Origin: Candidatus Eiseniibacteriota bacterium
GTDB taxonomy: Bacteria > Orphanbacterota > Orphanbacteria > Orphanbacterales > Orphanbacteraceae
Direction: 5' to 3'
Length of the DNA stretch: 64,000 bases
Assembly: GCA_029262235.1 (NCBI GenBank)
Contig: JAJCZU010000002.1
Span: 1,170,041 to 1,234,040 of the forward strand
Below the pieces are notes generated by a model that searched no databases, had not been told where the DNA came from, and worked only from the letters and a program-made list of their open reading frames with translations. Positions 18,013 to 27,338 of the stretch are shown in pieces (positions within the stretch are counted from its first letter, which is position 1; each line of letters starts with the position of its first letter). The position numbers and the translations under genes were made by a program.

Positions 18013-19440
18013 ATGAGCGATCAGGATACGAAAACAGTGGAAAACAACCACCGTCGCGAGGGGGCTACCTCGGAGTCCATCCGCGAGGGGGGGCAGCTCA
18101 CCGGGCGCGATATCTTCAAAGTCCTCTTTCGCCGCAAATGGGTCATCCTGCTGCTGTTCCTGACCACACTCGTCTTCGTTCTCTGGCAGGCGAGTCAGAT
18201 TCCGACGGAATACCGCGCCACGGCGGAAGTATTGATCAATCGCGGACAGCGCAAGAGCGCGCTCGACAGAAACGTTTCGCTCCTGACATGGGACGAAACG
18301 GTGGCGACCGAGCTGCAGATCGCCGAGAGTCGTCCGGTCATCAAGAGCGCGCAGGCCGCGCTCAATGCCGAGGCGGAAGCGAACGGTACCAAACCGATCG
18401 AGATCATCGCGAATAAAGTCCGGTCGCGACTCATGGAAGAGTCGAACGTGGTCGGAGTCATGTATACGTCACTCCGCGAGGAAGACGCCCGGCCTGTGGC
18501 CAACGCGCTCGCGACCGCCTACATCGAGTACCACAAACAGCTCTTCGCGCTTCCCGACGCCACCTCGTTCTTTGTCGAACGCGTGGCGTCCGCGGAAGAA
18601 AACCTGACCGACCTCATGTCGCGTCGCCAGGCGATCAAAGAGGCGGGCACGATCACGCGCATGGCGACGCAGCAGGATCTGCTGCTCCAGGAAATGCGCA
18701 CGATCCGCGAATCACTCATGAAGGACGAGAAGGAATACGCGGCGATGCAGACCGAGCTGGAACAGGCGCGACGGCTGTACCGGGGCGGAGTCGACATGCC
18801 GTTCGGCACCACGCGCGACGAGGGGAACGCCGGTCTCGCGCGCATCATGCTGCGTCTCAAGGAAGATCTGCTCAAGCTGAAGCAGAACCGCGACCAGCTT
18901 CTTACGAAGTACACTCCGCAGCACCCGCAGGTGCTTGCGCTCGACGACCAGATTGAGAAAGTGCAGGAGAGTCTGACGGATGAGACGGGCCAGGTTCTGC
19001 AGGTCAAGGAATCCGAGATCGCGATCAAGCGCTCCGAGATCCAGGATCTGCGGGAAAGCCTGAACAACCTGAACGCGAAAATGCGGGAGATGCCGCGGAT
19101 CGAACGGGAACTGGACGACCTCGACAGGTCCATCGACCTCGCTAGCAAAGCGTACCAGGAACTGCTCGACAACCAGGTGCGCATTCAGGTGGCCGAAGTA
19201 AGCTCACGCGACTTTACGCTGACGCTGCTTTCGGATGCCGGCGCTCCCATCGCAAGCAACCCGCGCGACCCCGTGAGGCTCGCGCTCGTTCCCGCGTTCA
19301 GTCTGTTGGTCGGGGTCAGCCTGGCCTTCTTTCTCGAAACAATGGACCACTCCTTCAAGAGCCGTGAGGACGTGGAACGATATCTCGATCTTTCGGTGCT
19401 GGCTTCCGTGCCCGACCGGAAGAAAGCGTTGACCCGCTGA
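18013..19440 (+). CDS. Wzz/GumC-type chain-length and co-polymerase protein
   Basis: A polysaccharide co-polymerase of 475 residues. A first membrane helix (about 42-60, 'WVILLLFLTTLVFVLWQ') leads into a Wzz domain. A long periplasmic coiled coil (about 190-390) follows, then a second membrane helix (about 425-447) just after 'ASNPRDPVRLALVPAFSLLV'. It controls polymer length together with the export channel. No kinase domain is fused; the BY-kinase-like protein is encoded separately 12 bases downstream. ATG at 18013 lies 48 bases after the export gene stop. Confidence 0.92.
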   Translation: MSDQDTKTVENNHRREGATSESIREGGQLTGRDIFKVLFRRKWVILLLFLTTLVFVLWQASQIPTEYRATAEVLINRGQRKSALDRNVSLLTWDETVATELQIAESRPVIKSAQAALNAEAEANGTKPIEIIANKVRSRLMEESNVVGVMYTSLREEDARPVANALATAYIEYHKQLFALPDATSFFVERVASAEENLTDLMSRRQAIKEAGTITRMATQQDLLLQEMRTIRESLMKDEKEYAAMQTELEQARRLYRGGVDMPFGTTRDEGNAGLARIMLRLKEDLLKLKQNRDQLLTKYTPQHPQVLALDDQIEKVQESLTDETGQVLQVKESEIAIKRSEIQDLRESLNNLNAKMREMPRIERELDDLDRSIDLASKAYQELLDNQVRIQVAEVSSRDFTLTLLSDAGAPIASNPRDPVRLALVPAFSLLVGVSLAFFLETMDHSFKSREDVERYLDLSVLASVPDRKKALTR

Positions 19441-19452
19441 CGGACGGAATCG

Positions 19453-20229
19453 ATGAGCAAGATTTATGAAGCGCTGAATCGCGCGCGAGACGACGACGAC
19501 GATCCGAAGAAGCCGACGCCGCCGACCGAAAAGCCGGTGGGCACCGGTTCGGGCTCGGGTACGCGCGGTGGTTTCGATCCTCGCATACTGAGCGAGGAAC
19601 TGCAGAAGGTCGCCGTCGACTACGAAGCGCTGCACAGCTCGATGGAGAAGACCCTTTCGACCGTCGCCGGCCATGCGATCATGATGGTCTCCTCGGTCGA
19701 GGAAGAGGGCACGACCACGGTCGCCGCGGAATACGCGAGCACGCTCGGACGCGGCATTCCGCGCGGCACGCTGCTGATCGACGCGAACTTCAGGAACCCT
19801 ACGCTTCACGACGTGTTCGGCGTGCCGAACGATACCGGTTTCGCCGACGTCCTCCAGGAGCGTGTCACCCTGAAGCAGGCCGTGCAGACGCTTGCCGAAA
19901 ACGAACTGTATCTGCTGACGGCGGGCCTTGTCGATTTCTCGCCGAGCGCGCGCATTTCGGGTTCTGTCGTCTCCCGGTTTCTCGCCGAGGCGAAAGCCCA
20001 GTACGGCGCCGTCATCCTGGACGGACCTCCCGTCATTCCGTATCCCGAGGCGGTCCACATCGCGAGCGCGGCCGACGGCGTTGTTTTCATCATCGAGTCG
20101 GAACGGACGAAGCGCGAGATCGTCGCGCGGGCGAAGGATGCGCTCGACGCGGTCGATGCCAACATTCTCGGAGTCGTGCTGAATCGCCGCCGCTATGTCA
20201 TACCGGAATTCCTGTATCGCCAACTCTAA
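19453..20229 (+). CDS. BY-kinase/CpsD-like protein with degenerate P-loop
   Basis: A 258-residue P-loop protein homologous to the tyrosine autokinases that partner Wzz proteins. It opens with the typical 'MSKIYEALNRAR'. The Walker A position reads 'SSVEEEGTTTV' (residues 80-90): the essential lysine is T87 and the usual P-G-E-G-K is E-E-E-G-T. Walker A' reads 'LLIDANFRNP' with N112 in place of the second aspartate. Walker B 'VILDGPP' keeps D190. The C-terminus 'RRRYVIPEFLYRQL' has only two tyrosines, not a cluster. I infer a pseudokinase or scaffold rather than an active kinase. An acidic/proline-rich linker occupies residues 12-40. Confidence 0.85.
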   Translation: MSKIYEALNRARDDDDDPKKPTPPTEKPVGTGSGSGTRGGFDPRILSEELQKVAVDYEALHSSMEKTLSTVAGHAIMMVSSVEEEGTTTVAAEYASTLGRGIPRGTLLIDANFRNPTLHDVFGVPNDTGFADVLQERVTLKQAVQTLAENELYLLTAGLVDFSPSARISGSVVSRFLAEAKAQYGAVILDGPPVIPYPEAVHIASAADGVVFIIESERTKREIVARAKDALDAVDANILGVVLNRRRYVIPEFLYRQL

Positions 20230-20242
20230 GCCGGACGCCCGC

Positions 20243-21484
20243 TTGCACTCGACCGATCCGTACACCGCACCTTTCGCGCCCGATCCGGACGTGGATCAAT
20301 TCTACCGGGAGAAAGTGCGCGCGGTCGTCGACATCGTGCTCGGCGCATGGAACGGCGAAGCCCCCACTGTGGTGCTGAGCGGAAGTCTCGCACTCGGCGA
20401 TGGGCGCGCTACACGCACTCCCGAAGGCCCCGGGCCCGCAAGCGACGTCGACCTCTATCTCGTAACAGAAGAAGCCGCGCACGCCGCCGCACTCACCGAC
20501 CTTCCCCGCATCCACGGCGCGCTCCGACGTTCCGACCGCACGTCTGATCTCACGGTCGATCTCGGCGTCACGACTGCCGCGCGCCTCGCGGCCGCGCCCG
20601 TTTCGATCGCAAACCGAACGCTGGCCGAGCACGGACGTGTTCTGACCGGTGATCGGGAGGTGCTCGATGCGATGCGGTCCGTACGGGGAAGACCGATCCC
20701 GCCGGCGGACGGACTGCTGCTGCTGCAGAACCGCACGGTGGAAGCGCTCGTGCCTGTCGCTCTCTTCGGGGACTCATCGATGCACGACGCTTTCTGGTAT
20801 CTTCACGCGAAGACGCTGCGCGATATCGGACTCTCGGCGATTGTCGCCGCCGGGCGTTTCGCTCCGCGACCCGGCGACCGTGCGGAACTCGTGCGGGCGA
20901 CATGGGAAGAGAGTGAGCTCGGCAAGGTCGTTCCCGGTTTTCCCGCACGCTATGAAGAGTCCTCGGGCTCGTCTTCGCGCGGAAGCGCGCCTTCGCGCGG
21001 AAGCGGAAGCAGCGTGCGCGGCGAAACGGCGCTTCGGCGCGCATGGGAAGATCTCGGCACCACTCTGTTCGCCGTGGCGCGATGGGAGCACCGTACGATC
21101 GACCCGCATGCGAGCGACGATCCGAACAGCTGGGTGCGTGCCGGGAGCGGACCGCTTCGGAGGCGGGTCAAATCGTGGCTCCCGTTTGCCACAGGAGACC
21201 CCGGCGCTTTTGCGAAAGCGCTGACCCGGGGATTTCCGGGAACACCGATGCAGGGCGCCTACGTGGCGGCTTCGTGTCTCATGGCATCCGCGGGGACCGC
21301 ATGGGGAGGCGGCGCGCCCGATCAAGGCACGATGATTGCAGGAGCCCGGGCCATCTGCCCGTTCACCGTCAAGGATCGCCGCCCGGACGCCGCATGGTGG
21401 GAACTCCGGAACGCGATCTGCGAGTACTGGAATGAAACGGTCCTCGGCGGAAGCCGCACGATCGAGAAGGGAGGTCCGCGATGA
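20243..21484 (+). CDS. Nucleotidyltransferase-fold protein of the exopolysaccharide locus
   Basis: A protein of about 413 residues with a minimal nucleotidyltransferase signature: 'VVLSGSLALGDG' followed by 'SDVDLYLV', the G-S-x(n)-D-x-D pattern of the polymerase-beta-like superfamily. The middle region is helical and basic with a low-complexity Ser/Arg/Gly stretch near two thirds of the length. The target is unknown. The start is uncertain: TTG at 20243 lies just after the previous stop, while an in-frame ATG at 20195 would overlap the kinase-like gene by 35 bases; neither has a good ribosome-binding site. The stop overlaps the phosphodiesterase gene, linking the two. It might modify a sugar or a protein of this locus. 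Confidence 0.72.
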   Translation: MHSTDPYTAPFAPDPDVDQFYREKVRAVVDIVLGAWNGEAPTVVLSGSLALGDGRATRTPEGPGPASDVDLYLVTEEAAHAAALTDLPRIHGALRRSDRTSDLTVDLGVTTAARLAAAPVSIANRTLAEHGRVLTGDREVLDAMRSVRGRPIPPADGLLLLQNRTVEALVPVALFGDSSMHDAFWYLHAKTLRDIGLSAIVAAGRFAPRPGDRAELVRATWEESELGKVVPGFPARYEESSGSSSRGSAPSRGSGSSVRGETALRRAWEDLGTTLFAVARWEHRTIDPHASDDPNSWVRAGSGPLRRRVKSWLPFATGDPGAFAKALTRGFPGTPMQGAYVAASCLMASAGTAWGGGAPDQGTMIAGARAICPFTVKDRRPDAAWWELRNAICEYWNETVLGGSRTIEKGGPR

Positions 21485-22635
21485 AGCGTGCCGTGCTGGC
21501 CGTTCTGATCGACGCCTTCGGCTATGACCTGCTCGATCGTCATCCGTTCATGCCGGAACTTGCAGAGCGCAGGCCGCTTGCAACGGTGGCCGGTTTCAGT
21601 TCATCCGCGATCCCGTCGCTCCTGACCGGCAAATGGCCGAACGAGCACGGGCGCTGGTTCCTGTACGGAAAAGCGGGCGAAACGACGCCGTTCAGCAACG
21701 CGCGTCTCTACGCATGGGCGGAGAATCTGCCGAAGATCGGCATCCGCGCGCGCCAGCGTTATGAACGCGAGTTCGCCCGGACTTCCGGCATCAACGAGTA
21801 TTACCATCTCTATAATATACCCTTGAAATATCTCCCCTCGTTCGACCTTCCCGGCAAGCGATCGATCTACGAACCGGGCGCGATCGAAGGCGTACCGAAT
21901 CTTTTCGACAAGCTCGTCGAACACGAGATCCCCTACGCGTCCTGGAACTGGAGCACGCCCGAAGAGAAAAACTTCACGGAACTGCACGCGACGATCCGCG
22001 AGGCGAAGCTTCCGTTCTATTTCCTCTACACGGCCGTGCTCGACGGCGTGATGCACGCGACGGGAACGGATTCGCCGGAAACCCGGGCGGTCATCGAGAG
22101 CAATCAGAAGTCGATTCGCGAGGCGGTGCGCATCGCGGAGGAATGCTACGACGAAGTCTCCCTCTACATTTTCTCGGATCACGGCATGGTGAACGTCGAG
22201 ACCGTGATCGATCTGATGAATGACGTGCGGGCGCTCCCTTTCGTCGAAGGGAAGGACTATCTGCCGTTCTACGACTCGACATACGCGCGCTTCTGGTTCC
22301 GGAACGAGCGCGCGGAGAAAGCGATCCGCGCACTGCTCGACTCCGCGGCGGGGGGCAGGCTGCTGTCACGCGGGGAACTCGAGCGCCTGCATGTATGGTT
22401 CCCGGACCGCGAATACGGCGACGCGATCTTTCTGACGGACGCCGGAACGGTCATCGCGCCGTCGTTCATGGGGAACGAACCGCCCCGCGCGATGCACGGA
22501 TACCATCCTGAAGACGCCGGTTCGAACGGGATGCTGGTCGGGAGCCGGTCCATCCCCGCGGGAGTCACCTCGATCATGGATATGGCGCTCTTTCTCGAGC
22601 AGGAAGCGCGGCGCGCCCACGGGACCGGGTCGTGA
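21481..22635 (+). CDS. Alkaline-phosphatase-superfamily phosphodiesterase
   Basis: A 384-residue protein with the type I phosphodiesterase/nucleotide pyrophosphatase pattern. The first metal aspartate is in 'VLIDAFGYDLL' (D11), the nucleophile region is 'FSSSAIPSLLTGKWPNEHG' (about 39-57), and a second metal site is 'YIFSDHGMVNVE'. It has no signal peptide, so it probably acts in the cytoplasm, unlike the second member at 37361. Candidate substrates are nucleotide sugars, phospho-glycans or lipid-linked intermediates. ATG overlaps the preceding stop and the GTG of the flippase overlaps its stop, so it is embedded in the exopolysaccharide operon. Confidence 0.85.
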   Translation: MKRAVLAVLIDAFGYDLLDRHPFMPELAERRPLATVAGFSSSAIPSLLTGKWPNEHGRWFLYGKAGETTPFSNARLYAWAENLPKIGIRARQRYEREFARTSGINEYYHLYNIPLKYLPSFDLPGKRSIYEPGAIEGVPNLFDKLVEHEIPYASWNWSTPEEKNFTELHATIREAKLPFYFLYTAVLDGVMHATGTDSPETRAVIESNQKSIREAVRIAEECYDEVSLYIFSDHGMVNVETVIDLMNDVRALPFVEGKDYLPFYDSTYARFWFRNERAEKAIRALLDSAAGGRLLSRGELERLHVWFPDREYGDAIFLTDAGTVIAPSFMGNEPPRAMHGYHPEDAGSNGMLVGSRSIPAGVTSIMDMALFLEQEARRAHGTGS

Positions 22636-24113
22636 GCACACTCGCGCGCGCCTCGCGGGCAGCCCCTTTCAGCCTCATCGCAAAAGCCGTCCGTTTCATC
22701 CTTTCGTTCGCGACCAGTATTCTGGTCGTGCGCATGCTTCCCGAGAACGAATACGGTGTACTTACGATCGTCCGCACGATCGCGTCGCTCGCGGGCGCGC
22801 TGATCGGCTTCGGAATGGGAAACGCAATCCTGCGCTTCCTGCCCGAACGCGAAGCGCAGGGAGAGGGGACCCGCGCGCTCCTGAACTGGGCCGCGCTTCT
22901 GCCCATGGCCGCCTGGGCGGTCGTCACCGGCTGCGCGTTTCTGCTTCGCGACTCGATCGACGCCCTCTATGGAACGCCGATCGGAACCCCGCTGCTCGCC
23001 GGCATCGCCCTGCTTTCCGGGAATCTCCTCTACACGATCCTGATGAACACATGGACGGCAACGTTTCGAACGCGGGAACTCGCGCTCGTGCAGTCCGTGC
23101 TCAGCTTCGCGATCCTGGCCGCTTCGTATGGCGCGATCCGCATGGGCTGGGGCGTGATCGGCGTCCTCGCCGCGAGCTCGCTCCCGTATCTGCTGGCCGC
23201 GATCGTGCGCGGCCCGGCCGTATGGCTGTCGCTCAAGCACGGGGCGGCGAGGCTGCCGGCCGGGCCGCTGCTTGCATACGGCATCCCCGTGGCGTTCGTC
23301 GACATTCTGAACCAGATCACGTGGCGCCAGTCCGAAACGATTCTGCTCGGGCATTACACGTCGGCCGCCGCGGCCGGCACGTTCGATATCGCGTACAAGC
23401 TCCCGCAGCTGCTCGTCGAATTCGTGCCCGACACGATCTGGCCGCTCGTTCTGGCGGCATTCGCCGAGGTGTACACGCGGGACCGCTCCCGTCTCGACGA
23501 GATGATCCGGCGGTACTACCAGGTGCTTTTTCTGCTCGTGCTCCCCGTCAGCGTGTTCGGTGTGCTCTACGGGGACCTTCTGATTCAGACGGCCTACGGC
23601 GCGGAACGGGCCGAAGCCGGGCAGTACGCGCGGATCTTCTTTTTCATCTTTCATCTCACGTTCTGGGGCACGCCGCTCTCGATGGCCCTCTATCTTCTGA
23701 AGAAGACGAACGTGAATCTCTGGCTCGCGCTGGTGGCCGCCACGGTGAACGTCGGCCTCGACTTCGTGATGATTCCGAAGTACGGGCTGCGCGGGGCGGT
23801 GCCTCCGGTCGCGATCGCGGTCGCGCTGACGGCGATTCTCCGCGGAATCACGCTCCGGCGCATGCACGGGACGCTTCCCATACCATGGCGATTTCTCGGC
23901 CGGGCCTATCTGGCAACGGCCCCGCTCGCGATTTTTTACCCGATTCGGGGCATGGGATCGCCTCAGACGGCTCTTTGTGCGATCAGTGCTTTGTCTCTTT
24001 TGCTGTTGCCCTTTACAATAAGGTTCGCGCGACTGCTCGGCGACGAGGAGCGCGAGTATCTCAGGCAGTCGGGCATTCCCGGACGCGAAATTCTCCTCCG
24101 GTGGTTCCGTTGA
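22632..24113 (+). CDS. Wzx-like polysaccharide flippase
   Basis: An integral membrane protein of 493 residues with about 12-14 helices, belonging to the polysaccharide transport/MOP flippase family. The N-terminus contains 'RFILSFATSILVVRMLPENEYG' over residues 17-38, typical of Wzx proteins ('A-x-x-L-G-x-x-x-Y-G' type). It flips undecaprenyl-linked repeat units to the periplasm for polymerisation by the Wzy protein at 27335. GTG at 22632 overlaps the preceding stop (GTGA). Confidence 0.9.
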   Translation: MSTLARASRAAPFSLIAKAVRFILSFATSILVVRMLPENEYGVLTIVRTIASLAGALIGFGMGNAILRFLPEREAQGEGTRALLNWAALLPMAAWAVVTGCAFLLRDSIDALYGTPIGTPLLAGIALLSGNLLYTILMNTWTATFRTRELALVQSVLSFAILAASYGAIRMGWGVIGVLAASSLPYLLAAIVRGPAVWLSLKHGAARLPAGPLLAYGIPVAFVDILNQITWRQSETILLGHYTSAAAAGTFDIAYKLPQLLVEFVPDTIWPLVLAAFAEVYTRDRSRLDEMIRRYYQVLFLLVLPVSVFGVLYGDLLIQTAYGAERAEAGQYARIFFFIFHLTFWGTPLSMALYLLKKTNVNLWLALVAATVNVGLDFVMIPKYGLRGAVPPVAIAVALTAILRGITLRRMHGTLPIPWRFLGRAYLATAPLAIFYPIRGMGSPQTALCAISALSLLLLPFTIRFARLLGDEEREYLRQSGIPGREILLRWFR

Positions 24114-24149
24114 TGCGGACACGGGGGTTCACGAACTACGGAGATCAGG

Positions 24150-24824
24150 ATGTATCGAGAGCGAACGGTATCGGCAGTGATTCCCTGCTACAACGAGGAG
24201 GAGGGGATCGCGCACGTCATCGAGTCGATGCCCGACTTCGTGGACGAAGTCGTCGTCGTCGACAACAATTCGACGGACCGCACAGCGGAAATTGCGACGA
24301 AGCTCGGCGCGCGGGTGATTCACGAAAAGCGCAAGGGTTACGGCGCGGCCTACAAAGCGGGGATTCCCGCGGCGAAGTCGGACATCATCGTGACGATGGA
24401 CGGCGACGGGACGTACCCGGTCGAGGAGATCAAGGATCTGATCGACTTCATGTTCGAGAAAGATCTCGACTTCGTTTCGGGTTGCCGGTTCCCGCTCAAG
24501 AACGCCGAAGCGATGCACTCCCTGAACAAGCTCGGCAACACGATCCTGACGATCGAAATGCTGATTCTGTATGCGCGCGGCATTCGCGATTCGCAGTCCG
24601 GCATGTGGTGCTTCAAGTCCGCAGTGTATCCGAAGTTCAAGATGACGTCGGACGGTATGCCGTTCTCCGAGGAGATCAAGATCGAAGCGATTCTCGCGAA
24701 GGACGTCAAGTTCGACGAGTATCACATTACGTATCATCAGCGAATCGGCGAAGTGAAGCTCAACATGTGGGCCGACGGCTTCGAGAATCTCTTTTTCCTC
24801 GCAAAGAAGCGATTCTTCCGGTAG
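24150..24824 (+). CDS. GT2 family glycosyltransferase (polyprenyl-phosphate hexosyltransferase-like)
   Basis: A 224-residue GT-A fold enzyme: 'VSAVIPCYNEEEGI' at the N-terminus, 'VVVVDNNSTDRTAEIA', 'VTMDGDGTYP' (the metal-binding D-x-D region) and 'SGMWCFKSAVYPKF'. It lacks membrane helices. The compact form resembles dolichyl/undecaprenyl-phosphate sugar synthases, whose products feed GT-C enzymes in the periplasm. That fits the two GT-C-like membrane proteins encoded just downstream, but the sugar cannot be told. Its ATG lies 36 bases after the flippase stop. Confidence 0.87.
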   Translation: MYRERTVSAVIPCYNEEEGIAHVIESMPDFVDEVVVVDNNSTDRTAEIATKLGARVIHEKRKGYGAAYKAGIPAAKSDIIVTMDGDGTYPVEEIKDLIDFMFEKDLDFVSGCRFPLKNAEAMHSLNKLGNTILTIEMLILYARGIRDSQSGMWCFKSAVYPKFKMTSDGMPFSEEIKIEAILAKDVKFDEYHITYHQRIGEVKLNMWADGFENLFFLAKKRFFR

Positions 24825-24869
24825 AGGGCGCCGCTGCGCGACACGCGCCGCGCGGGGGGGACATGTAGC

Positions 24870-27338
24870 ATGTTGTCCGTGCGCATCGCCCGTACTCTCG
24901 TTCTCGTCACGCTGTTCGCGATCGCGCGCAGCCCTTTCTTTACGAGCCTCGCTCTTCCCCCGTTCGTTACGATGTCCGCCGCGCTTCTCGCCATCGTGCT
25001 CCCGGGCATCTGGCTCGCGCAGGCGGTGCGCGGAATCGACGATTCGCCCGCCGCCGCAATCTGCTGGGGATTCGCCTTCTCTCTCGCGCTCGTGTCAGCC
25101 GGTTCGATCGCGTTTCATCTTACGGGAGCGTTCGGCCTCGGCGCGCTTCTCGCCCTTGTCATGGTATGCGGGTACGCGATCGCTCTGCTCGTGCCGCCCC
25201 GGGCAGAATCAACGCCGCTTCTTGCCCGCGCCGAAACCTGGCTGCTCGTCGCAACCGTGGCGATCACGGCACTCGTGTCCTCACCGCGAACCGGCTACCT
25301 GACCGACGCGTACGATCATCTCGGCACGGTGCGCTGGATGACGATCGAGGATCGCGCCTATCCGGTCGAGTCGTTTCACGCGGACCGCGCGGCGGCGGGC
25401 ACGCTCGATCCACGCAAGGGGACGTATCACACGACTTTCGCGCTCGCGAGCGACCTGACGGGCGTCGATCCGGTCGACGGCTACCGGACGTTCTGGGCGT
25501 TCACGCTGCTGCTCGCATTTGCTTCCGTGCTCACCGCGGCGCGCGCCTTTCTGACCGGAGAACGCGCCGCCTGGATCGCGTTCATTCTGTTCGTGGTGCT
25601 GCATCGCGGCGGCCCCGCGGGAGAGTGGTTCTCGACGGCGGGCTACCCGGGCTCGGCCGGGCTCTGGCTCTACCTGCTTTTCGTTTCGGTGATCGTACGC
25701 GGGCGCATGGCGCGCATGGCGCGCATGCCGCGCATGGCGTTGATCGCGCTCGGATTCGCGACGCTCGGCGTACATCTTTTCTACGGACTGCTGGCCGGCC
25801 TCGCATTCCTGTATCTGTTCGCGGGGCTCTTGATCTTCCGCCGCGCGGAGGGCGCAGGCCTGGTGCTGCGCGGGGCGATCGCGTTCGGCGCGGGCGCATT
25901 GCCCGTCGCGATCTTTCGCTATTTCGCCACGTACGATCCCGCCAACCCGATCCATCTGCACCGTCAGGCCGTGATCGAACTGACCGACCGGCTGGCGGTA
26001 CTCGACGCGACCCCCGTTCTGCAGGCGTTCGGCATCGGCGGTCTGATCGCGCTGTTCTTTCTGCCGTTTCTCGACTGGCGCGGCAGAGACGAACAGGGGG
26101 GGCGGGGCGACCTGTTTCTGGGAACCTCGCTTGCCGGCACGTTCCTGATCGTATGGAATCCGATCGTGTTTCCGGCTCTCGAACCACACCTCGGTTATCT
26201 CATGCGCCGGATTCCGTACGCGGTTCCGTGGGCCTTCGTCTTCGCGGCTGTCATGACCCGGACCATGGGGCCCGTCGGAACACCGGGCAGGACATCGATC
26301 TCCCGGGGCCGGCGCTCGATCGCGTGGGCGGCTCTGGCCGTCGTGGTCATTACCGCAGGCTGGGACGCGACACGCAGGCGTCCGCCCCGCGCAAAACCCG
26401 CGGCGGGCGTCGAAGAGATCGCGCAGCAGGTCGTGGCGGACGCGGCGAAACTGCTCCCGCCCGGCACGACGGTCCTGACCGATCCCGTAACCGGATACGT
26501 GCTCTTCGGGCGCACCTCGCTCCGGCCGGTTGCCATTCTCGACCAGCACTCGTCGCCGAACGATCCGCTGGCCGCACGCCGCCTCTCCGAAAGCCAGCGC
26601 GCGCTTCACCCCGCAACGAGCGAAGCCGAACGCCTGGACGTCATGAACCAGTACGAAACCCGTCACATTCTGCTCGTGACGGGGTATCCCCGCGATTTTC
26701 AGACATACAACGCGTTCTATTCGCCCGGAATGGCGTCCACGATGGACGCGGTTCTCACCGGCCGGACGACGTTCGACACGATCATGCGCACCGAACAGGC
26801 CGTGCTCTACCGTCTGGACGGCCGTGAATCGGTCGTGCCGCCGGGTGACCGTCGCCCCTGGGCCACAGCGGGCTCGCTCACGCGCCCCGGGGGCCCCGCG
26901 GACCTCCCGGGGGGCATCAGGCTCACGGGAGCGCGTCTCGGGACGTCTGAGGGGCGTCCGGGAGATCTCGTGTGGCTCGAAAGTGAGTGGACGCTCCCTC
27001 ATGAGGATGCCGGGGCCGTGCCGATGCTTCTTTATATAACGGGAGTCCGGCTGGAGGAGGGCTCCGATCCTGTGAGAACGCGTGCGGAGAGGCCCTGGAA
27101 GATCTTCTCCCTCGGCGGCCGTGAATTTCCGTATCTTCTCTGGAAGAAGAAGGAGCGGATCGCGTATGACGCCCCGCTTCGGATTCCGGAGCGGATCGCG
27201 CCTGGCCGGTACGAAGTGCAGGTCACGACGGATCGGCATCCGTTTTTCGCCGTGCGCAGACTTGAGAGGAACGGCCTTCGCTGGAGCGCCGCCCGCACGG
27301 GTTGGACGGCCGTTGATACAGTCGAGGTGATGCCTTGA
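24870..27338 (+). CDS. Large membrane protein, GT-C-like with C-terminal beta domain (paralogue of 28830-31337)
   Basis: A protein of 822 residues with about 12 hydrophobic helices (to about residue 500) and a soluble C-terminal part. The first extracytoplasmic loop carries 'TDAYDH' (D146, D149, H150), an acidic pair where GT-C glycosyltransferases keep catalytic or metal residues. The C-terminal part has 'LDQHSSPNDP' (about 558) and a final beta-rich domain starting 'GIRLTGARLGTSEGRPGDLV'. The same elements occur in the 835-residue protein at 28830. I do not recognise a named family; a periplasmic glycosyltransferase or polymer-modifying enzyme using lipid-linked sugars is an inference. The stop overlaps the wzy-like gene (TTGA). 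Confidence 0.8.
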   Translation: MLSVRIARTLVLVTLFAIARSPFFTSLALPPFVTMSAALLAIVLPGIWLAQAVRGIDDSPAAAICWGFAFSLALVSAGSIAFHLTGAFGLGALLALVMVCGYAIALLVPPRAESTPLLARAETWLLVATVAITALVSSPRTGYLTDAYDHLGTVRWMTIEDRAYPVESFHADRAAAGTLDPRKGTYHTTFALASDLTGVDPVDGYRTFWAFTLLLAFASVLTAARAFLTGERAAWIAFILFVVLHRGGPAGEWFSTAGYPGSAGLWLYLLFVSVIVRGRMARMARMPRMALIALGFATLGVHLFYGLLAGLAFLYLFAGLLIFRRAEGAGLVLRGAIAFGAGALPVAIFRYFATYDPANPIHLHRQAVIELTDRLAVLDATPVLQAFGIGGLIALFFLPFLDWRGRDEQGGRGDLFLGTSLAGTFLIVWNPIVFPALEPHLGYLMRRIPYAVPWAFVFAAVMTRTMGPVGTPGRTSISRGRRSIAWAALAVVVITAGWDATRRRPPRAKPAAGVEEIAQQVVADAAKLLPPGTTVLTDPVTGYVLFGRTSLRPVAILDQHSSPNDPLAARRLSESQRALHPATSEAERLDVMNQYETRHILLVTGYPRDFQTYNAFYSPGMASTMDAVLTGRTTFDTIMRTEQAVLYRLDGRESVVPPGDRRPWATAGSLTRPGGPADLPGGIRLTGARLGTSEGRPGDLVWLESEWTLPHEDAGAVPMLLYITGVRLEEGSDPVRTRAERPWKIFSLGGREFPYLLWKKKERIAYDAPLRIPERIAPGRYEVQVTTDRHPFFAVRRLERNGLRWSAARTGWTAVDTVEVMP
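25703..25738 (+). repeat. Four tandem 9-bp units inside the membrane protein gene
   Basis: The unit GCGCATGGC occurs four times in a row (the third copy has one change). It encodes a basic R-M-A/P loop between two helices. Being a multiple of three, copy-number change would preserve the reading frame. Confidence 0.8.

Noticed and set aside
22269-24122. Minus-strand open frame of 617 codons opposite the phosphodiesterase and flippase genes
   Set aside because: It spans two real genes and the junction between them, shows no family similarity and has shadow-like composition.
23051-24868. Plus-strand open frame of 605 codons in another frame of the flippase and GT2 genes
   Set aside because: The flippase and GT2 frames show clear family motifs; this one has Arg-rich composition and no recognisable segment.
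25281-27239. Minus-strand open frame of 652 codons opposite the 822-residue membrane protein
   Set aside because: The plus-strand frame has membrane helices and a paralogue; the minus frame has neither.
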